A stretch of DNA of 64,000 nt, taken from Laccaria trichodermophora. Taxonomy: Eukaryota > Basidiomycota > Agaricomycetes > Agaricales > Hydnangiaceae. This document shows, one piece after another, positions 33,286-45,417 of the stretch (position 1 is the stretch's first letter; each line of letters begins with the position of its first letter). Under the pieces are notes generated by a model that was given only the letters and a program-made list of their open reading frames with translations, had not been told where the DNA came from and did no database searches. The stretch is from NCBI GenBank assembly GCA_018417955.1, contig JACTVC010000010.1, positions 186,001-250,000 on the forward strand, written 5' to 3'. The position numbers were made by a program, and so were the translations under genes.

Positions 33286-35665
33286 GTGGTGCCGCACTCG
33301 AACAAAAATTTTGAAGATGGTCTTTACCAGCCTCCATCAGTGACCAGCACAACTAGGGGTAGTACACCACCCACCAGAGCCATGTCCCGTACCGCACCAA
33401 GAGAAGCCCAAGCTCTAGTCGACAAAGCGACAGCCAAGCTCACTCAAACGCGCTGCCTCATCACAAACATCGAGTGCGACAAAGTGGTTGACTATGCCCA
33501 CGTTATGAGATGTGCCGTAGAGAACAACGAAGATGAGGTGAGTGGGAGCATTAACAGGCACGCCCACGCAATTCTGACCAATCTAAAGCTCAACAAGCTA
33601 GAGTACGCCTGGGACATAGGCTGGTATTCCCTGCATATCCATACCCGTCGCAACATATTCCGTCGTACGGCATATTCTTCGTATACATGCACCATTTTTG
33701 ATCATCTTTTAGTCAGCGCCAAATTTCATCGTCTCTTCGATACGGACAAGTGGCTCCTGCTGCCCGAACCCCATATTATAGATGAGTTTCATGAGGGAAT
33801 TGAGACAGATATTTATGCTAAGATCAAGGTGAGTCAATTTTTTTTGAGCAAGCGCCTACGCTCTCATCTTCATTGTCCTCAGGATAAAACATACAGATAT
33901 AAACTTATCGCTCACCCGGACATGAAACAAGTTCCCATCCATTGATGGAATGGAAATTTTCCTGTTGCTCCCAATTCTTTCGAAAAATTCGTTTATCCCT
34001 TTGAAGACTTCCCTCTAATTGTCTCGCATGTTCATCCACGTTTTGTAATCTACGATGCTGCCCGCAAACTCGTCTTCCCGAAGATCTCCGAGTTTGCCCA
34101 GGAGAGCTCCGAGTCGGAAAATCTTCAGCAGAGGTTGGCAATGGTTCGCGAAATATACGACGCCTGGCAAGATATCAAGATCCATTCAAGTTTTTCTCAA
34201 GTCGAGGAAGCATCTCCAGCGCAGCTGGCCAACGTTAGGCCTGATTGAGAGGTCGATTATATTGAAAGTTCGCCAAGCCCTCCTTCGAATGTGCCAAGAC
34301 GCCGTCGTCCCGATCCAACCTCTCGGTCTGGGCCACAGTAAACCCCGACAGCCGAGAGACCGTTTCCTACATGACTGAAAAGGCGAAGCGTAGAGTCGAC
34401 CGTGTTGCCCCGAAGCGTTGCCTGATCGAGAGGACAAATGAGGCCAACACCCTAGAATATGTCCACATTCTAGCTAGAGCCACCCTGCCTGCAACAGTGA
34501 GCCTGGCCTCATTAATCACTCCCAATTTCTGAATTACCTTCCAGTTGACCAACTTGGAGTACGCGTGGGGAATGCCCTATAACAGTGTAAATGTTAATAC
34601 CCATCAAAATGTTTTACGTCGTAAGTCATTCCCTGCTGTTTGAATAATTACGCTTAACATTGCCCTAGTCGGCAAACATCTCCATCGTCTCTTCGATGGA
34701 AAGGCTTGGCTTTTACTCCCAGAAAGACATATCATTGACCAATACTATGAAGTGAAGGATGAACCCGCGAAATTTCCAATGCTCAACGTATGTGGTCTTT
34801 GTTTACCCATCTAGTTTTTGCTGTCATTGACAATGCCTGAATTGAACAGAGAAAAAAGTATCGCTACACATTCACTGCAAACGACTGGATGAAAAATTTT
34901 CCTATTCACGTGCAGCACAATAAGTCCTCAGATGACAGAGACTCGCGCGACACTGAAGAAGACATCTCCGATGAAGAATTTTCTGACGGCAACGAAGAAC
35001 CCATCGAAAATGACGAATCTTCCGACGATACCATCGACTTCAATGTGGACGAAGCATCCACCGCGTACACGTCCCCCTATCGTGGTCTTCCTACTATCGT
35101 CTCCCATATCCATCCGCGCTTCGCCATTTACAATGCGGGTCTTAAAATGCTCTCTGGTGCCGTAGGACGACGCTTCGCCTCCAATGACAATCAACAGTAC
35201 ATCGGCAGTTTGAAAAGGGTCTATGAGATCTATAGCTCCTGGGTCAAGACCCGCACTGAGGAAGATTTTGACATAGTGGGGCGTCCGCAGCGGAATAAGC
35301 CTGAAGGCGGCTACCCAGATGACGAAACAGAGCCTGAACGTCTACCTGAGATACCTCCTCCCGCACCCAAGCGAGCTGCACCTGGAGGGGATCCCCCCAA
35401 GAGCGGAAAGCGACCGAAATCAGGTGGCGGTCAAGACTCTGCCTGGCTTGACGATGAGACCCTTCGTGAGCTAGACCCCAGTCGGTCGCCGCAGAAAGCT
35501 TGGCATGATAAGATTGCCAGGATTCAATCCTGGGTGGGGCAAGTCCCACTGGATGCGACAGTGGAGGAGGTTCCGATGGTTATTGACCTGACAGACAAGT
35601 TAACTCATCATGCCCCTGACCACCCTTTGGATTCAGAGGATACGGACTCTCTGTTATTGTCTTAA
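33286..35665 (+). pseudogene. Double-HNH-fold protein, copy C, broken
   Basis: Same architecture and exon sizes as copies A and B: exon 1 to 33537, then 33589-33664 (76 nt), 33713-33828 and 33883 onward; second half 34371-34496, 34545-34620 (76 nt), 34669-34787 (119 nt) and 34850-35665. Unit 1 has CLITN, AHVM, NIF, FHRLFD; unit 2 has CLIER, VHIL, QNVL, LHRLFD; the tail AWHDKIARIQSWVGQ is conserved. Lesions: the position of the copy-B start ATG is GTG (33286 or the next codon); VPIH is followed by TGA at 33943-33945 where B has CGA; further stops and a frame change occur between about 34240 and 34370. The second half (from ATG 34371) is intact and could be expressed alone. More diverged from A and B than these are from each other. 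Confidence 0.72.
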
Positions 35666-36074
35666 GGAGACCAGCCAAGTATATGTCATTTCCAGTCAGT
35701 GTATTTCATGTTTTGGGCATCTTTGTGACTGTGGATCTGGAATTGTAATTCTAAGCTTGCATACTAGGCTTGAATTCAAATGTGATGAGCGTCTTATGTA
35801 TTAGCCCTAGCAGACTGAGCGCTGAGCGCTGAGTGCTGAGTACTGAGTGTTGAGATCATATTTGAATGCTACCAAGCATTGTTGACCTTGCACGTCGAAC
35901 TCTTCAAGAAACGCCCCCACTCTAAAGCTCACAACCACCCCAATAAATAGATCGGCGAGATCGACGGGCCCCTCACTACCCACACCCGGGGGGAGATCAT
36001 CATCCTCCTCGATTCCGTCCCACAACTTCATTTCACCCCATAACAGTTTTCGCGGCATCCTGCAACAGGTTTTC
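35666..36074. other. Intergenic region with a heptamer repeat
   Basis: Contains a short tandem run of GCTGAGC-like heptamers at about 35813-35853 (about six imperfect copies). The 3' part, 35807-36074, may hold decayed downstream sequence of the kinase fragment. Confidence 0.5.
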
Positions 36075-36679
36075 CTAGCTCGACAACTTTCCAGCATCTT
36101 TGTACAACACAGAACTATCCCAGTCAAGTAACAACCCTCTCCCAACTCCTGTCATTTTGATATTTCCAGGACTAATGTCGCCATGAATCAGACCGAGCCT
36201 GTTGTACGCCTCCTTATGAGCTTTTAGGCTTGGGAATAAATTAGAGTGTTTAGGGTGAAAGCAAGCTGCGCACCGAGCATGGCGTCATACATTACAGTCA
36301 TGAGCTGCTTTGAGGATGAGAATTTGCAGAGTTCGGCGCGAACGCTGCTCAGATGGCGTCTAAAGAACTTCAAATGAATTCTAGGGGTCTCCGAGGGCCT
36401 TTTGTAACGCTCGATCTGCTTTTCGTTTTCCATCATCTTCACCATAATTCTTGGCCACTGAACAATTGAGCTGTTCATATAGACAGATTCTCTCCATGGT
36501 GGCACAGCGGATATGAATAGGGCATCTGGCTTGCAGCTAGAGGTGAACGTGGTGGGTGTGGGCACGAGTTCGGTCATGACGAAGTCACCGTCGAGGATAG
36601 GTGAGTCGGCGCGATCGCCTTCCCTATCGTTCCGTTTGGTGTGTGCGGACATGGGTGTTCGATTTGAACGTTGAAGCAT
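36075..36679 (-). pseudogene. FunK1-like kinase fragment
   Basis: Two exons, 36679-36274 and 36220-36075, joined in phase across a 53-nt intron at the same place as the second intron of the FunK1 gene at 5.4-7.9 kb (before AHxEAY); 183 aa. The core reads EAYNRLGLIHGDISPGN then GLLLDWD. HRD is replaced by HGD, and the frame stops at TAG 36075-36077, 14 residues after the DWD motif, so the whole C-lobe is missing. The N-lobe is also too short. It is best read as a truncated, probably inactive remnant; a small expressed protein cannot be excluded. Confidence 0.7.
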
Positions 36680-37405
36680 CGTGCAGTGTTCATGGTGTGC
36701 AAGGTGCCCAATTTAAGTCACATGTTCGCAGAGTAGTCCAGTTTAGGGCAAGCTTTCTCGCGAAATTCACTTTTCTACTCGCTCAACTCGCTCGGACCCA
36801 TTATACACACCCCTTTTTCTCAGGCGTCACAGCGAACCTTCGAATTTTAACTTTTTTCTTTCTGAGTTCAGATGATTCAAAGTGGGGACGCCCTGTCTGT
36901 CAATGAAAACAGAGGAGCGTATGCGCTTCTTGCCTCAAGAGGACTAGCCGCGGTTATTCGCGGAGGTTATTGCTGATTCGGAATGAGGAGGGTCTTATTG
37001 GAGTTCAATGGCAATTTAGGGTATGTGGGCATCCATGTATAATATTGAAAACCTCTTGCAAGTACCTTACCCCAGACTTACTTACCCACCTCAGCCGAAT
37101 TAGCGGAAGAGGACTCTTTTGGCTCTCCTGCCGAGTCGGAGGCACAACACAAATCGGCGGCAGACCTTGTCCGCTTCGTTCCTGACATGTGTGCAGGAAC
37201 CGCAGAAAATTGGCCACAAATGGCCGACCTTGTACTTCTATCGCCTACGGTCTGCGCGCCTACCACAAGGAGTTATCAACGCCCACCGCCCATCTCGAGC
37301 GTCGAGTTTACCTGAGCGCTGTTGTTTAGCCAGCGCTCGACACCTGCCCAATTGTATAAAGGAAGGCGGTAGATATCAAGTTACTGCTCAGCACCCACCA
37401 TTACC
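36680..37405. promoter_or_regulatory. Upstream region of patatin copy 1 (duplicated)
   Basis: From about 36840 to the start codon it is homologous to 41840-42634 upstream of copy 2, with shared blocks such as GCCTCAAGAGGACTAGCCGC (36931 and 41930) and the CACCTCAGCCGAAT stretch. Promoter of the patatin gene is presumed here. Confidence 0.6.
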
Positions 37406-40194
37406 ATGTCCGTCAAAGAAATAGCAAGCGCCTCAACCCCAGTACTCGTCGAAGCAACAAACGAGGCAGTTGTCTCTCAAATCTGGTTCAAGACAGTTCC
37501 AATCGATCGACCATTCTGTTATCGTGTCGTACAGCTACAGCTTCAGACCGACTCCTCTGACCAAGGCCATGAAACGACAGTGGAGCCCGGAAGCTGGAGT
37601 TGGTTTGAGCTCGTGATCTTTGAAGACGTTCATACGGATAAGCCACGCCTCAAAGATGGAAAAGAGCTGGTTTGGCGAAGCCATGGGAATCGAACCGATC
37701 CCTTGGACGTTAAAACCTCTATTTCAAGACACTTCGGAATTGTCTTTGATCGTCGACAAGATCTGCTGGATGCTCTCGAGGTAAGTCTGCAGTTCATGTT
37801 AGCAGACTTGACCGTGATCTAATATATTCATAAAAACGATAGATCGGCAACGTTGTTGGGGTACGAGTCTGCGCCAGGTATCCTGGCTGGGTGAATAACG
37901 CCCGAGCTGGTCGATTACTCGCAAAGGTTCTGGACGAAGGTTACAAATCCCATTCATTTCTCCACCTTTCGAAGCTGACTGTCGTTCACAGATCTGTTCA
38001 CGCCAATGTCATGGACGTTGAGTTCTACCCAAGATACGCCTGAAGACATTCCGGATACTATTCAAGACGGCGTTTATACTTTGGTCCCTACCTCGTCTTG
38101 TCAGGTTGCATCCTTGACTCATGATCAGGCTCAAACCATTTGGTTTACAACCCCAGTCAGCATTCTCTTCAACATAGTCTATCATCTTGCGACTCATGAG
38201 GCATTAGGTCCTAGATGAAGACGTTATTGCGAAGATTCAAGACCTTCAGCTCTTCACGCAGGCGCATGGCAACCAAGGAGAGGACACGACGGGTGTTTGG
38301 ACCTGGTTCGATCTCGTCATTCTCGCAACGCCCGAAGCAACAGAACCAAATGTCAAAGATGGTCGGGCTTTAGTATGGCGCAGCCACGACATTACCAAAG
38401 ATTCCAGTGAACACACAGAGCAAACAGGAAAACTCTTCAGTCTGCATCAGCAAGACCTTCTCAGCTTCCTCCAGGTGATTCTTGCGTACCATGACAGTCC
38501 ACACGGAATCTAATATCACTCATCTAGCCTGGAAACGTCATTGGTGTCCGTGCTTGCGCTCGATTCCCAGGCTGGCAACTCCATGGACACTCTGCTCGTC
38601 TTGTTGTCCGAATCTCCAACATAGGTCTGTTTCTCGTTATCTTTCAATCGACTGTCAGGTTTACATGGGATCAGGACCACACCGTGCACCTGCCAAGCCA
38701 GTCGTCGACTGGAACGGCGTCGCACAGTCCAATCAGAAACTTCAGGCGAATCTTGAAGTGTTTTTGGACGCTGCGACTCCAAAGGGTGTCGAGGCAGCTC
38801 ATTCCGTTGAAACGACTCTCCTGGGACAAGAGTTGCGTTCAGATTGGCAGTATGGAGCTGGCAAAAAACCACTCCGACTCCTTTCCCTTGGTACGCCGAG
38901 TTTTGTTGTTGTAGACCGTCTTGCTTACTTGCTTTGTCTAGATGGAGGTGGTGTCCGAGGCATATCTTCTCTTTACGTCCTCAAGGCTGTGATGAACAAG
39001 ATCACTGGTGACCCCAATGCGAAGCCATGTGACTACTTTGACATGATGGCGGGAACTAGCACTGGAGGGTACGATCTTTTCCTCAAGTCTAACCCCCACT
39101 TCCAACACTCACTGCGTTTCTGATGCAGGCTAATTGCACTGATGCTCGGTCGTTTGCGAATGTCGATAGACGAATGTATCGAAGCCTACAACACTCTGGC
39201 CTCCAAGATCTTCTCCGCTGGTCTTCTGAACAAGATCGCAAATGGTGTGGATACTGGTGCACGGTACTCCGCAGAGGTTCTTGAACAAGCCGTCAAGGAC
39301 GTCATCAAGAAGTACTCTGGCAGCGAGGATACACCTATGCGTGACCCTGTCGATGGGTGTAAAGTGTATGTTGTCACTCTTGTTAGCACATTCATTCGTT
39401 CATTAATCGTTCTTTGCTAGGTTTGTCGTCGCTTGCCGTGCTGACGACCTTAGCAACCGTATCGCAACCCACTTGCGTACATATATCAACGGTAACGTTG
39501 AGAAATCTTGGGCCGATTACAAGATTTGGGAAGCGAGCAGGGCAACGTCTGCAGCCCCCACGTATTTCCCGCGCATCAAGCTTGGTGATTATGAGTATAT
39601 AGACGGCGGTATGGGATTCAATAATCCCGTCCTTTTGTGAGTCTATCTCTTTGTTTTGTAAATCTTCCAGGGTTCCTAAGTGGCATGCAATGCAGACTCA
39701 TGGGCGAAGCCCACCTCTATTACGGATTTGCACGACCCTTTGGCTGCTTAGTGACCATCGGTACCGGAATGGAGCCCAACATCTCCCTGGCACCTCAAGG
39801 CGTTGAATTGGCCACTAACGTCGTAGGAACGACTGTCCTCTTGCAAGGCATGGCAACACTCATCACCAACGCGGAGCATGCAAACAAACTGGCAGAGCCA
39901 CTGAACGCGGTGGGGACATACTACCGCTTCAACGTCGGCAAGAAGATCCAGGAGAAGCGGTGGGTGGAGAAAGTCGAGCCTGATTTGTTCTCCAAATGGT
40001 TCAACGGTGAGAAGCCGGAGGAGATTGAGCATTTTACGCCGGAGAATTGGGCAAAAGTTACGATTGAGTTGGATGATTATCAGCATATGCCGGATTTTGT
40101 GAGGTTGACGCAGGAGTATTTGAAGACGGAGGCGGTGGCGACGGAGGTGGCTGTGTGCGCGGGGAAGTTGCCTCCCAAGCGGGCTAGTGCGTGA
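37406..40194 (+). CDS. Patatin-like phospholipase, copy 1
   Basis: Ten exons (37406-37780, 37843-37939, 37992-38155, 38208-38474, 38528-38624, 38675-38890, 38942-39068, 39129-39365, 39421-39636, 39696-40194) join in phase to 764 aa. The C-terminal half is a patatin domain: DGGGVRG oxyanion loop at 406-412, GTSTGG with nucleophile Ser445, and YIDGGMGFNNP with Asp588 of the Ser-Asp dyad. Patatins hydrolyse acyl chains from phospholipids or other lipids. The N-terminal ~340 residues hold two copies of a fungal module: WSWFELVIFED...LVWRSHGN...IGNVVGVRVCARYPGW and WTWFDLVILAT...LVWRSHD...GNVIGVRACARFPGW. I know this module only as an accessory domain in basidiomycetes. All catalytic residues are present. 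Confidence 0.88.
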
Positions 40195-40393
40195 ATAGAC
40201 TTTTGGACTGGAATGTAATCTGTTACATGTATATTAGATGGATTGGGGTAGTTTGTACGATCTTGGTGTATCAAAGAATAAATGTAAACGTTCTGATTCA
40301 ATGATCTTCGTTCCAACAAATCCAATTATCCGATACATCTACATCTACACAAATCTATGTCTAGTATATTGTACACACACCTCTATGTTCTCT

Positions 40394-40755
40394 TAATCAA
40401 GTCGTCTCTTTCCCAACCTCTCCACCCGTCCATCCACAAAAACCGCCGGGCCCTTCGGCATCTCCCCCCCCAACCGCCTTCCCCGCATCCTCATCCAAGC
40501 TCGGCTCATCCTCAAACGTCCACTCCAGCTCACCTCCATACGCCTTGGGGAGATTCTGTGCGTCAAAGTAGCGTTGGACCTGAGCACGTATATCTTGTTT
40601 CGGGTGCCTTCGTCGAACCAGCCCTGCGTTTATCGTTCAAACGTGCAAACAAAGGAAATAGAGAGAGAGGGGGGGAGAGGGAGAAAGAGAGGCGTACCTT
40701 GATCCACCTCCAAATAGTAGGAAAATACGAAGGCGAGTTAACAACAACGACCGGG
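40394..40755 (-). pseudogene. 3' fragment of a SEC14-like gene (duplicated with patatin)
   Basis: Matches the last part of the intact SEC14-like gene at 45617-46842: the ends of its exon 4 (FPTIW... coding) and exon 5 (WTFEDEPSLDEDAG, GPAVFVDGRVERLGK coding) are recognisable. Small deletions between about 40557 and 40600 break the frame relative to the intact copy. Similarity stops abruptly at about 40755, in the GCGAGTTAACAACAAC stretch, where peptide-transporter sequence begins. It was carried along when the patatin unit was duplicated. Confidence 0.85.
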
Positions 40756-40756
40756 T

Positions 40757-41811
40757 AAGCGTATTGCCTGATTCAGTTGAAATGTCTGATGTACCATGTA
40801 CATACGAGACACCGTCAATGCAGGATCCACAATGACGCGCTCGCCGTTCTGGCAGGTGATGACGAAGAGCTTTGTGTATTTATACTGCTCAGGCTCCGCG
40901 ATGAGGGGGGATATATTGGCCTTGAACAAACCCGTTCCCAAGCCCATAATAATGAGGGCAATGGCGAATGCACCGACGGCACTTGATTTCTTGATGATGC
41001 CAGGGACGGCGGCGACGACGAGGATAACGTGTCTACGAAGACGGCAATACAGATGGTGTTGAAGCGGCCGAGCTAGGTATTAGCAATGTAAGCCTCAAGT
41101 AATGGCGTCACGTAGTACCTGGAAACATGGTGTTGGTGAGATAGGCATTGGCGACTAGGATCGTGGGGAGGTGCTCACCAGAATTGATAAAAAGTCGTGA
41201 GACCAATGGGAGCATGCTGGCCTAACCCGAGAGCACCCGATTGATCCTTATTGAAGCCTGCACCTGTATGGGAGCCAGGGGGAAGAGGTTGTTGGAACTT
41301 CAACTTGGATGTAGTTGGTGAAGACAAGGCTTGAGCCGTAGAACTGGTGTAATGGAAGGTAAGACACGAGGACGGGGAGTGGAAATGAGCGAAAGGATCA
41401 TACAGAGAACCGTTCAGCCAATTCCACAACAGCGATGACTAAGAATATTTTTTGAGCGAAAAGAAAGAGGAAAAAAATGGGGTACGACTCACGGTAAGCG
41501 TTCTGGGGGACAGTATCAGCCACACATCTTAGTGTAGCCCTCTCCTCATCTGTCAGAAACTCAAGACCATCGTGAATGCCATCGAGCTCATGGTTGTTGA
41601 CATCGGGGCCATTGGCATATGACACCTGCTCGGTGTCTTTCTTCATGTCGCACATAGCCTCGAAGACCTCATCATCGTGTTGGAGGGCACTATGCGAGGG
41701 GATGGGAGGACCGACAATTGGTGTGCACAAAAGCACCCAAAAGTTGCGCGCTTGAAGAAAGTTACGTGCATGCTCAGAAAGTTGCATGTGGGGATTAAAT
41801 GTGCAGAACAA
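40757..41811 (-). pseudogene. Peptide transporter (POT/PTR2 family), 5' part only, broken
   Basis: Reading from 41811 downward, the N-terminal part has LTDEERATLRCVADTVPQNAY, then IAVVELAERFS, FYGSSLVFTNYI, QPLPPGSHTGAG, GLGQHAPIGLTTFYQFW, YVTPL and GLGTGLFKANISPLIAE, in the order of proton-coupled di/tripeptide transporters. Lesions: a 10-nt insertion between the NYIQ and QPLPPG segments, and a TGG-to-TAG change in the DTYWGR motif (here NT*LGR, near 41075). The gene ends at about 40757, after VSRMYM, where it meets the SEC14 fragment, so more than half the protein is missing. Confidence 0.85.
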
Positions 41812-42415
41812 CCGCCATAATTAACTTTCTCGGTGAACCCCCAAATTTTGATTTCTTTTTCTGGATTCAAATTATTCTGAGTGGGGATGCCCTGTCTGTC
41901 GGTGCAATAGACAGGGTGTCTGCACTTCTTGCCTCAAGAGGACTAGCCGCGTTTATGGAGGTTATTGCTGACTTGGAATGAGGAGGGTTTTTTTCGGAGT
42001 TCAATGGCAATTTACATAAGGGTATGTGGCATCCACGTATTTTTTGTTTCCGAAATCGTGATCGAGGATGATCGCATTACGTAACCACTACTATATCTAC
42101 TGTACGCCTCAGTCGCTCTTCCATCGGCTGAGGTGAGTAACGGATCCCACCTTTACTATATCATTGGGACTAACTTGAGTACTACTCATAGGGTATACTA
42201 GGTACGGTTTCCAATAATATGTAGTCGCTCTTCCATCGGCTGAGGGTATACTAGTCCTTTTCCAACATTTTTTTGCAAACCTCTTGCAAGTAAGTTACCC
42301 TAGACTTACTTACCCACCTCAGCCGAATCAGCGGAAGAGGACTCTTTTGGCTGTCCTGCCAAGTCGGAGGCAGAACACAAATCAAGCGGCAGAACTTGTC
42401 CGCTTTGTTCCTGAC
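41812..42415. promoter_or_regulatory. Upstream region of patatin copy 2
   Basis: Homologous to the upstream region of copy 1 but with extra sequence, including a repeated GTCGCTCTTCCATCGGCTGAGG at about 42110 and 42224. Confidence 0.6.
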
Positions 42416-45400
42416 ATGTTCAACATGTACAGGACCCGCAGAACAATTGGCTACAAATGGCCGACCTTGTACCTCTATCGCCTACAGTCTGCGCGTCTAC
42501 CACAAGGAGTTGTCAATGCCCACCGCCCATTGTCTCGAGCGTCGAGTTTATCAGAGCGCTGTTGTTTGGCCAGCGCTTGCACACCTGCCCAACTGCATAA
42601 AGGAAGGTCAATTTCCTCAGGACCCACCAACACCACGTCCGTCAAAGAAATAGCAAGCACCTCAACTCCAGTACTCGTCGAAGCAACGAGCGAGGCAGTT
42701 GTCTCTCACATCTGGTTCAAGACAGATCCAATTGATCGACTATTCTGTTATCGTGCCGTACAGCTACAGCTTCAGACCGACTCCTCCGACCAAGGCCACA
42801 AAACGGCAGTAGAACCCGGAAGCTGGAGTTGGTTTGAGCTCGTGATTTTCGAAGACGCTCATACGGATAAGCCGCGCCTCAAAGATGGGAAAGAGCTGGT
42901 CTGGCGGAGCCATGGGAATCGAACTGATCCCTTGGACGTCAAAACCTCTATTGCAAGAAACTTCGGGGTTGTCTTTGATCGTCGGCAAGATCTGCTCGAT
43001 GCTCTCGAGGTAAATTTGGTGTTTATGTTAGCAGACATGGTTTTGATCTGATATCTCATAAAAACAATAGATCGGCAACGTTGTTGGGGTACGAGTCTGT
43101 GCCAGGTATCCTGGCTGGGTGAATAATGCTCGAGCTGGTCGATTACTTGCAAAGGTTCTGGACGAAGGTTAAATATCCCATTCATTTCACCATCTTTTGT
43201 AGCTGACTGTCGTTCGCAGATTTGTTCACGCCAATGTCATGGTCATTGAGTTCCACCCAGGATACGCCTGAAGACATCCCGGATACTATTCAAGATGGTG
43301 TTTATACCTTGGTCCCTACCTCGACTTGTCAGGTTGCATCCTTGACTCATGATCAGGCTCAAACCATTTGGTTTACAACCCCAGTCAGCATTCTCTTCAA
43401 CATAGTCTATCATCTTGCGACTCATGAGGCATTAGGTCCTAGATGAAGACGTTATTGCGAAGATTCAAGACCTTCAGCTCTTCACGCAGGCGCATGGCAA
43501 CCAAGGAGAGGACACGACGGGTGTTTGGACCTGGTTCGATCTCGTCATTCTTGCAACGCCCGAAGCAACAGAACCAAATGTCAAAGATGGTCGGGCCTTA
43601 GTATGGCGTAGCCACGACATTACCAAAGATTCTAGTGAACACACAGAGCAGACAGGAAAGCTCTTCAGTCTGCATCAGCAAGACCTTCTCAGCTTCCTCG
43701 AGGTGATTCTTGCATACCATGACAGTCCACAGGGAATCTAACGTCACTCATCTAGCCTGGAAATGTCATTGGTGTCCGTGCTTGCGCTCGATTCCCAGGC
43801 TGGCAGCTCCATGGGCACTCTGCTCGTCTCGTTGTCCGAATCTCCAACATAGGTCTGTTTGTGATTATCTTTTGATCCATTGTCAAGTTTACATGGGATC
43901 AGGACCACACCGTGCACCTGCCAAGCCAGTCGTCGATTGGAACGGCGTCGCACAGTCCAATCAAAAACTTCAGGCGAATCTTGAAGTGTTTTTGGACGCT
44001 GCGACTCCAAAGGGTGTCGAGCCAGCTCACTCCGTTGAAACGACTCTTCTGGGACAAGAGTTGCGTTCAGATTGGCATTATGGAGCTGGCGGAAAACCAC
44101 TCCGACTCCTTTCCCTTGGTACGCCGAGTGTCGTTGTTGTGCACCGTCTTGCTCACTTTCTTTATCTAGATGGAGGTGGTGTCCGAGGCATATCTTCCCT
44201 TTACGTCCTCAAGGCTGTGATGAACAAGATCACTGGTGAACCCAATGCGAAGCCATGCGACTACTTTGACATGATTGCAGGAACTAGCACTGGAGGGTAC
44301 GATCTTTTCCTTAAGTCTAACCCCCACTTCCAACACTCACTCCGTTTCTAATGTAGGCTTATTGCACTGATGCTTGGTCGTTTGCGAATGTCGATAGACG
44401 AATGTATCGAAGCCTACAACAGTCTGGCCTCCAAGATCTTCTCCGCTGGTCTTCTGAACAAGATCGCAGATGGTGTGGATACTGGTGCACGGTACTCTGC
44501 AGAGGTCCTCGAACAAGCCGTCAAGGACGTCATCAAGAAGTACTCTGGCAGCGAGGATACACCTATGCGTGACCCCGTTGATGGGTGTAAAGTGTATGTT
44601 GTCACTCTTATAGTGCATTCATTGATTCATTAATGGTTGTTTGTTAGGTTTGTCGTCGCTTGCCGTGCTGACGACCTTAGCAACCGTATCGCAACCCACT
44701 TGCGTACGTATACCAATGGCAACGTTGAGAAATCTTGGGCCGATTACAAGATTTGGGAAGCAAGTAGGGCAACGTCTGCAGCACCTACGTATTTCCCGCG
44801 CATAAAGCTCGGTGATTATGAGTATATAGACGGCGGTATGGGATTCAATAATCCCGTCCTTTTGTGAGTCTATCTTTGCTGTTTTGTGCATTCCAGGGTT
44901 TCTAATTGCCCATTGCAGACTCATGGGCGAAGCCCACCTCTATTACGGATTTGCACGACCCTTTGGCTGTTTAGTGACCATCGGTACCGGAATGGCGCCC
45001 AACATCTCCCTGGCACCTCAAGGCGTCGAATTGGCCACCAACATCGTAGGAACCGCAGTCCTCTTGGAAGGCATGGCAACACTCATCACCAACGCCGAAC
45101 ACGCAAACAAATTGGCAGAACCACTGAACGCGGTGGGGACATACTACCGCTTCAACGTGGGCAAGAAGATCCAGGAGAAGCGGTGGGTGGAGAAAGTCGA
45201 GCCTGATTTATTCTCCAAATGGTTCAAGGGTGAGAAGCCGGAGGAGATTGAGCATTTTACGCCGGAGAATTGGGCAAAAGTTACGATTGAGTTGGATGAT
45301 TATCAGCATATGCCTGATTTTGTGAGGTTGACGCAGGAGTATTTGAAGACGGAGGCGGTGGCGACGGAGGTTACGGTGTGTGCGGGGAAGTTGCCTCCCA

Positions 45401-45417
45401 AGCGGGCCAATGCGTGA
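42416..45417 (+). CDS. Patatin-like phospholipase, copy 2
   Basis: Same ten-exon structure as copy 1 with exons of identical length from exon 2 on (43071-43167, 43220-43383, 43436-43702, 43756-43852, 43903-44118, 44170-44296, 44357-44593, 44648-44863, 44919-45417). The start codon used in copy 1 is ACG here (42635-42637). The frame stays open upstream to an ATG at 42416, which would add 73 residues (837 aa) of unrelated composition, so I chose that start; translation from the ACG or another site is possible. The DGGGVRG, GTSTGG and DGGMGFNNP motifs and both N-terminal modules are intact. Protein identity with copy 1 is very high, implying a recent duplication. Stop TGA 45415-45417. Confidence 0.8.

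Noticed and set aside
35813..35853. Heptamer repeat considered as a CRISPR-like array
   Set aside because: No spacers, units too short, and the genome is eukaryotic.
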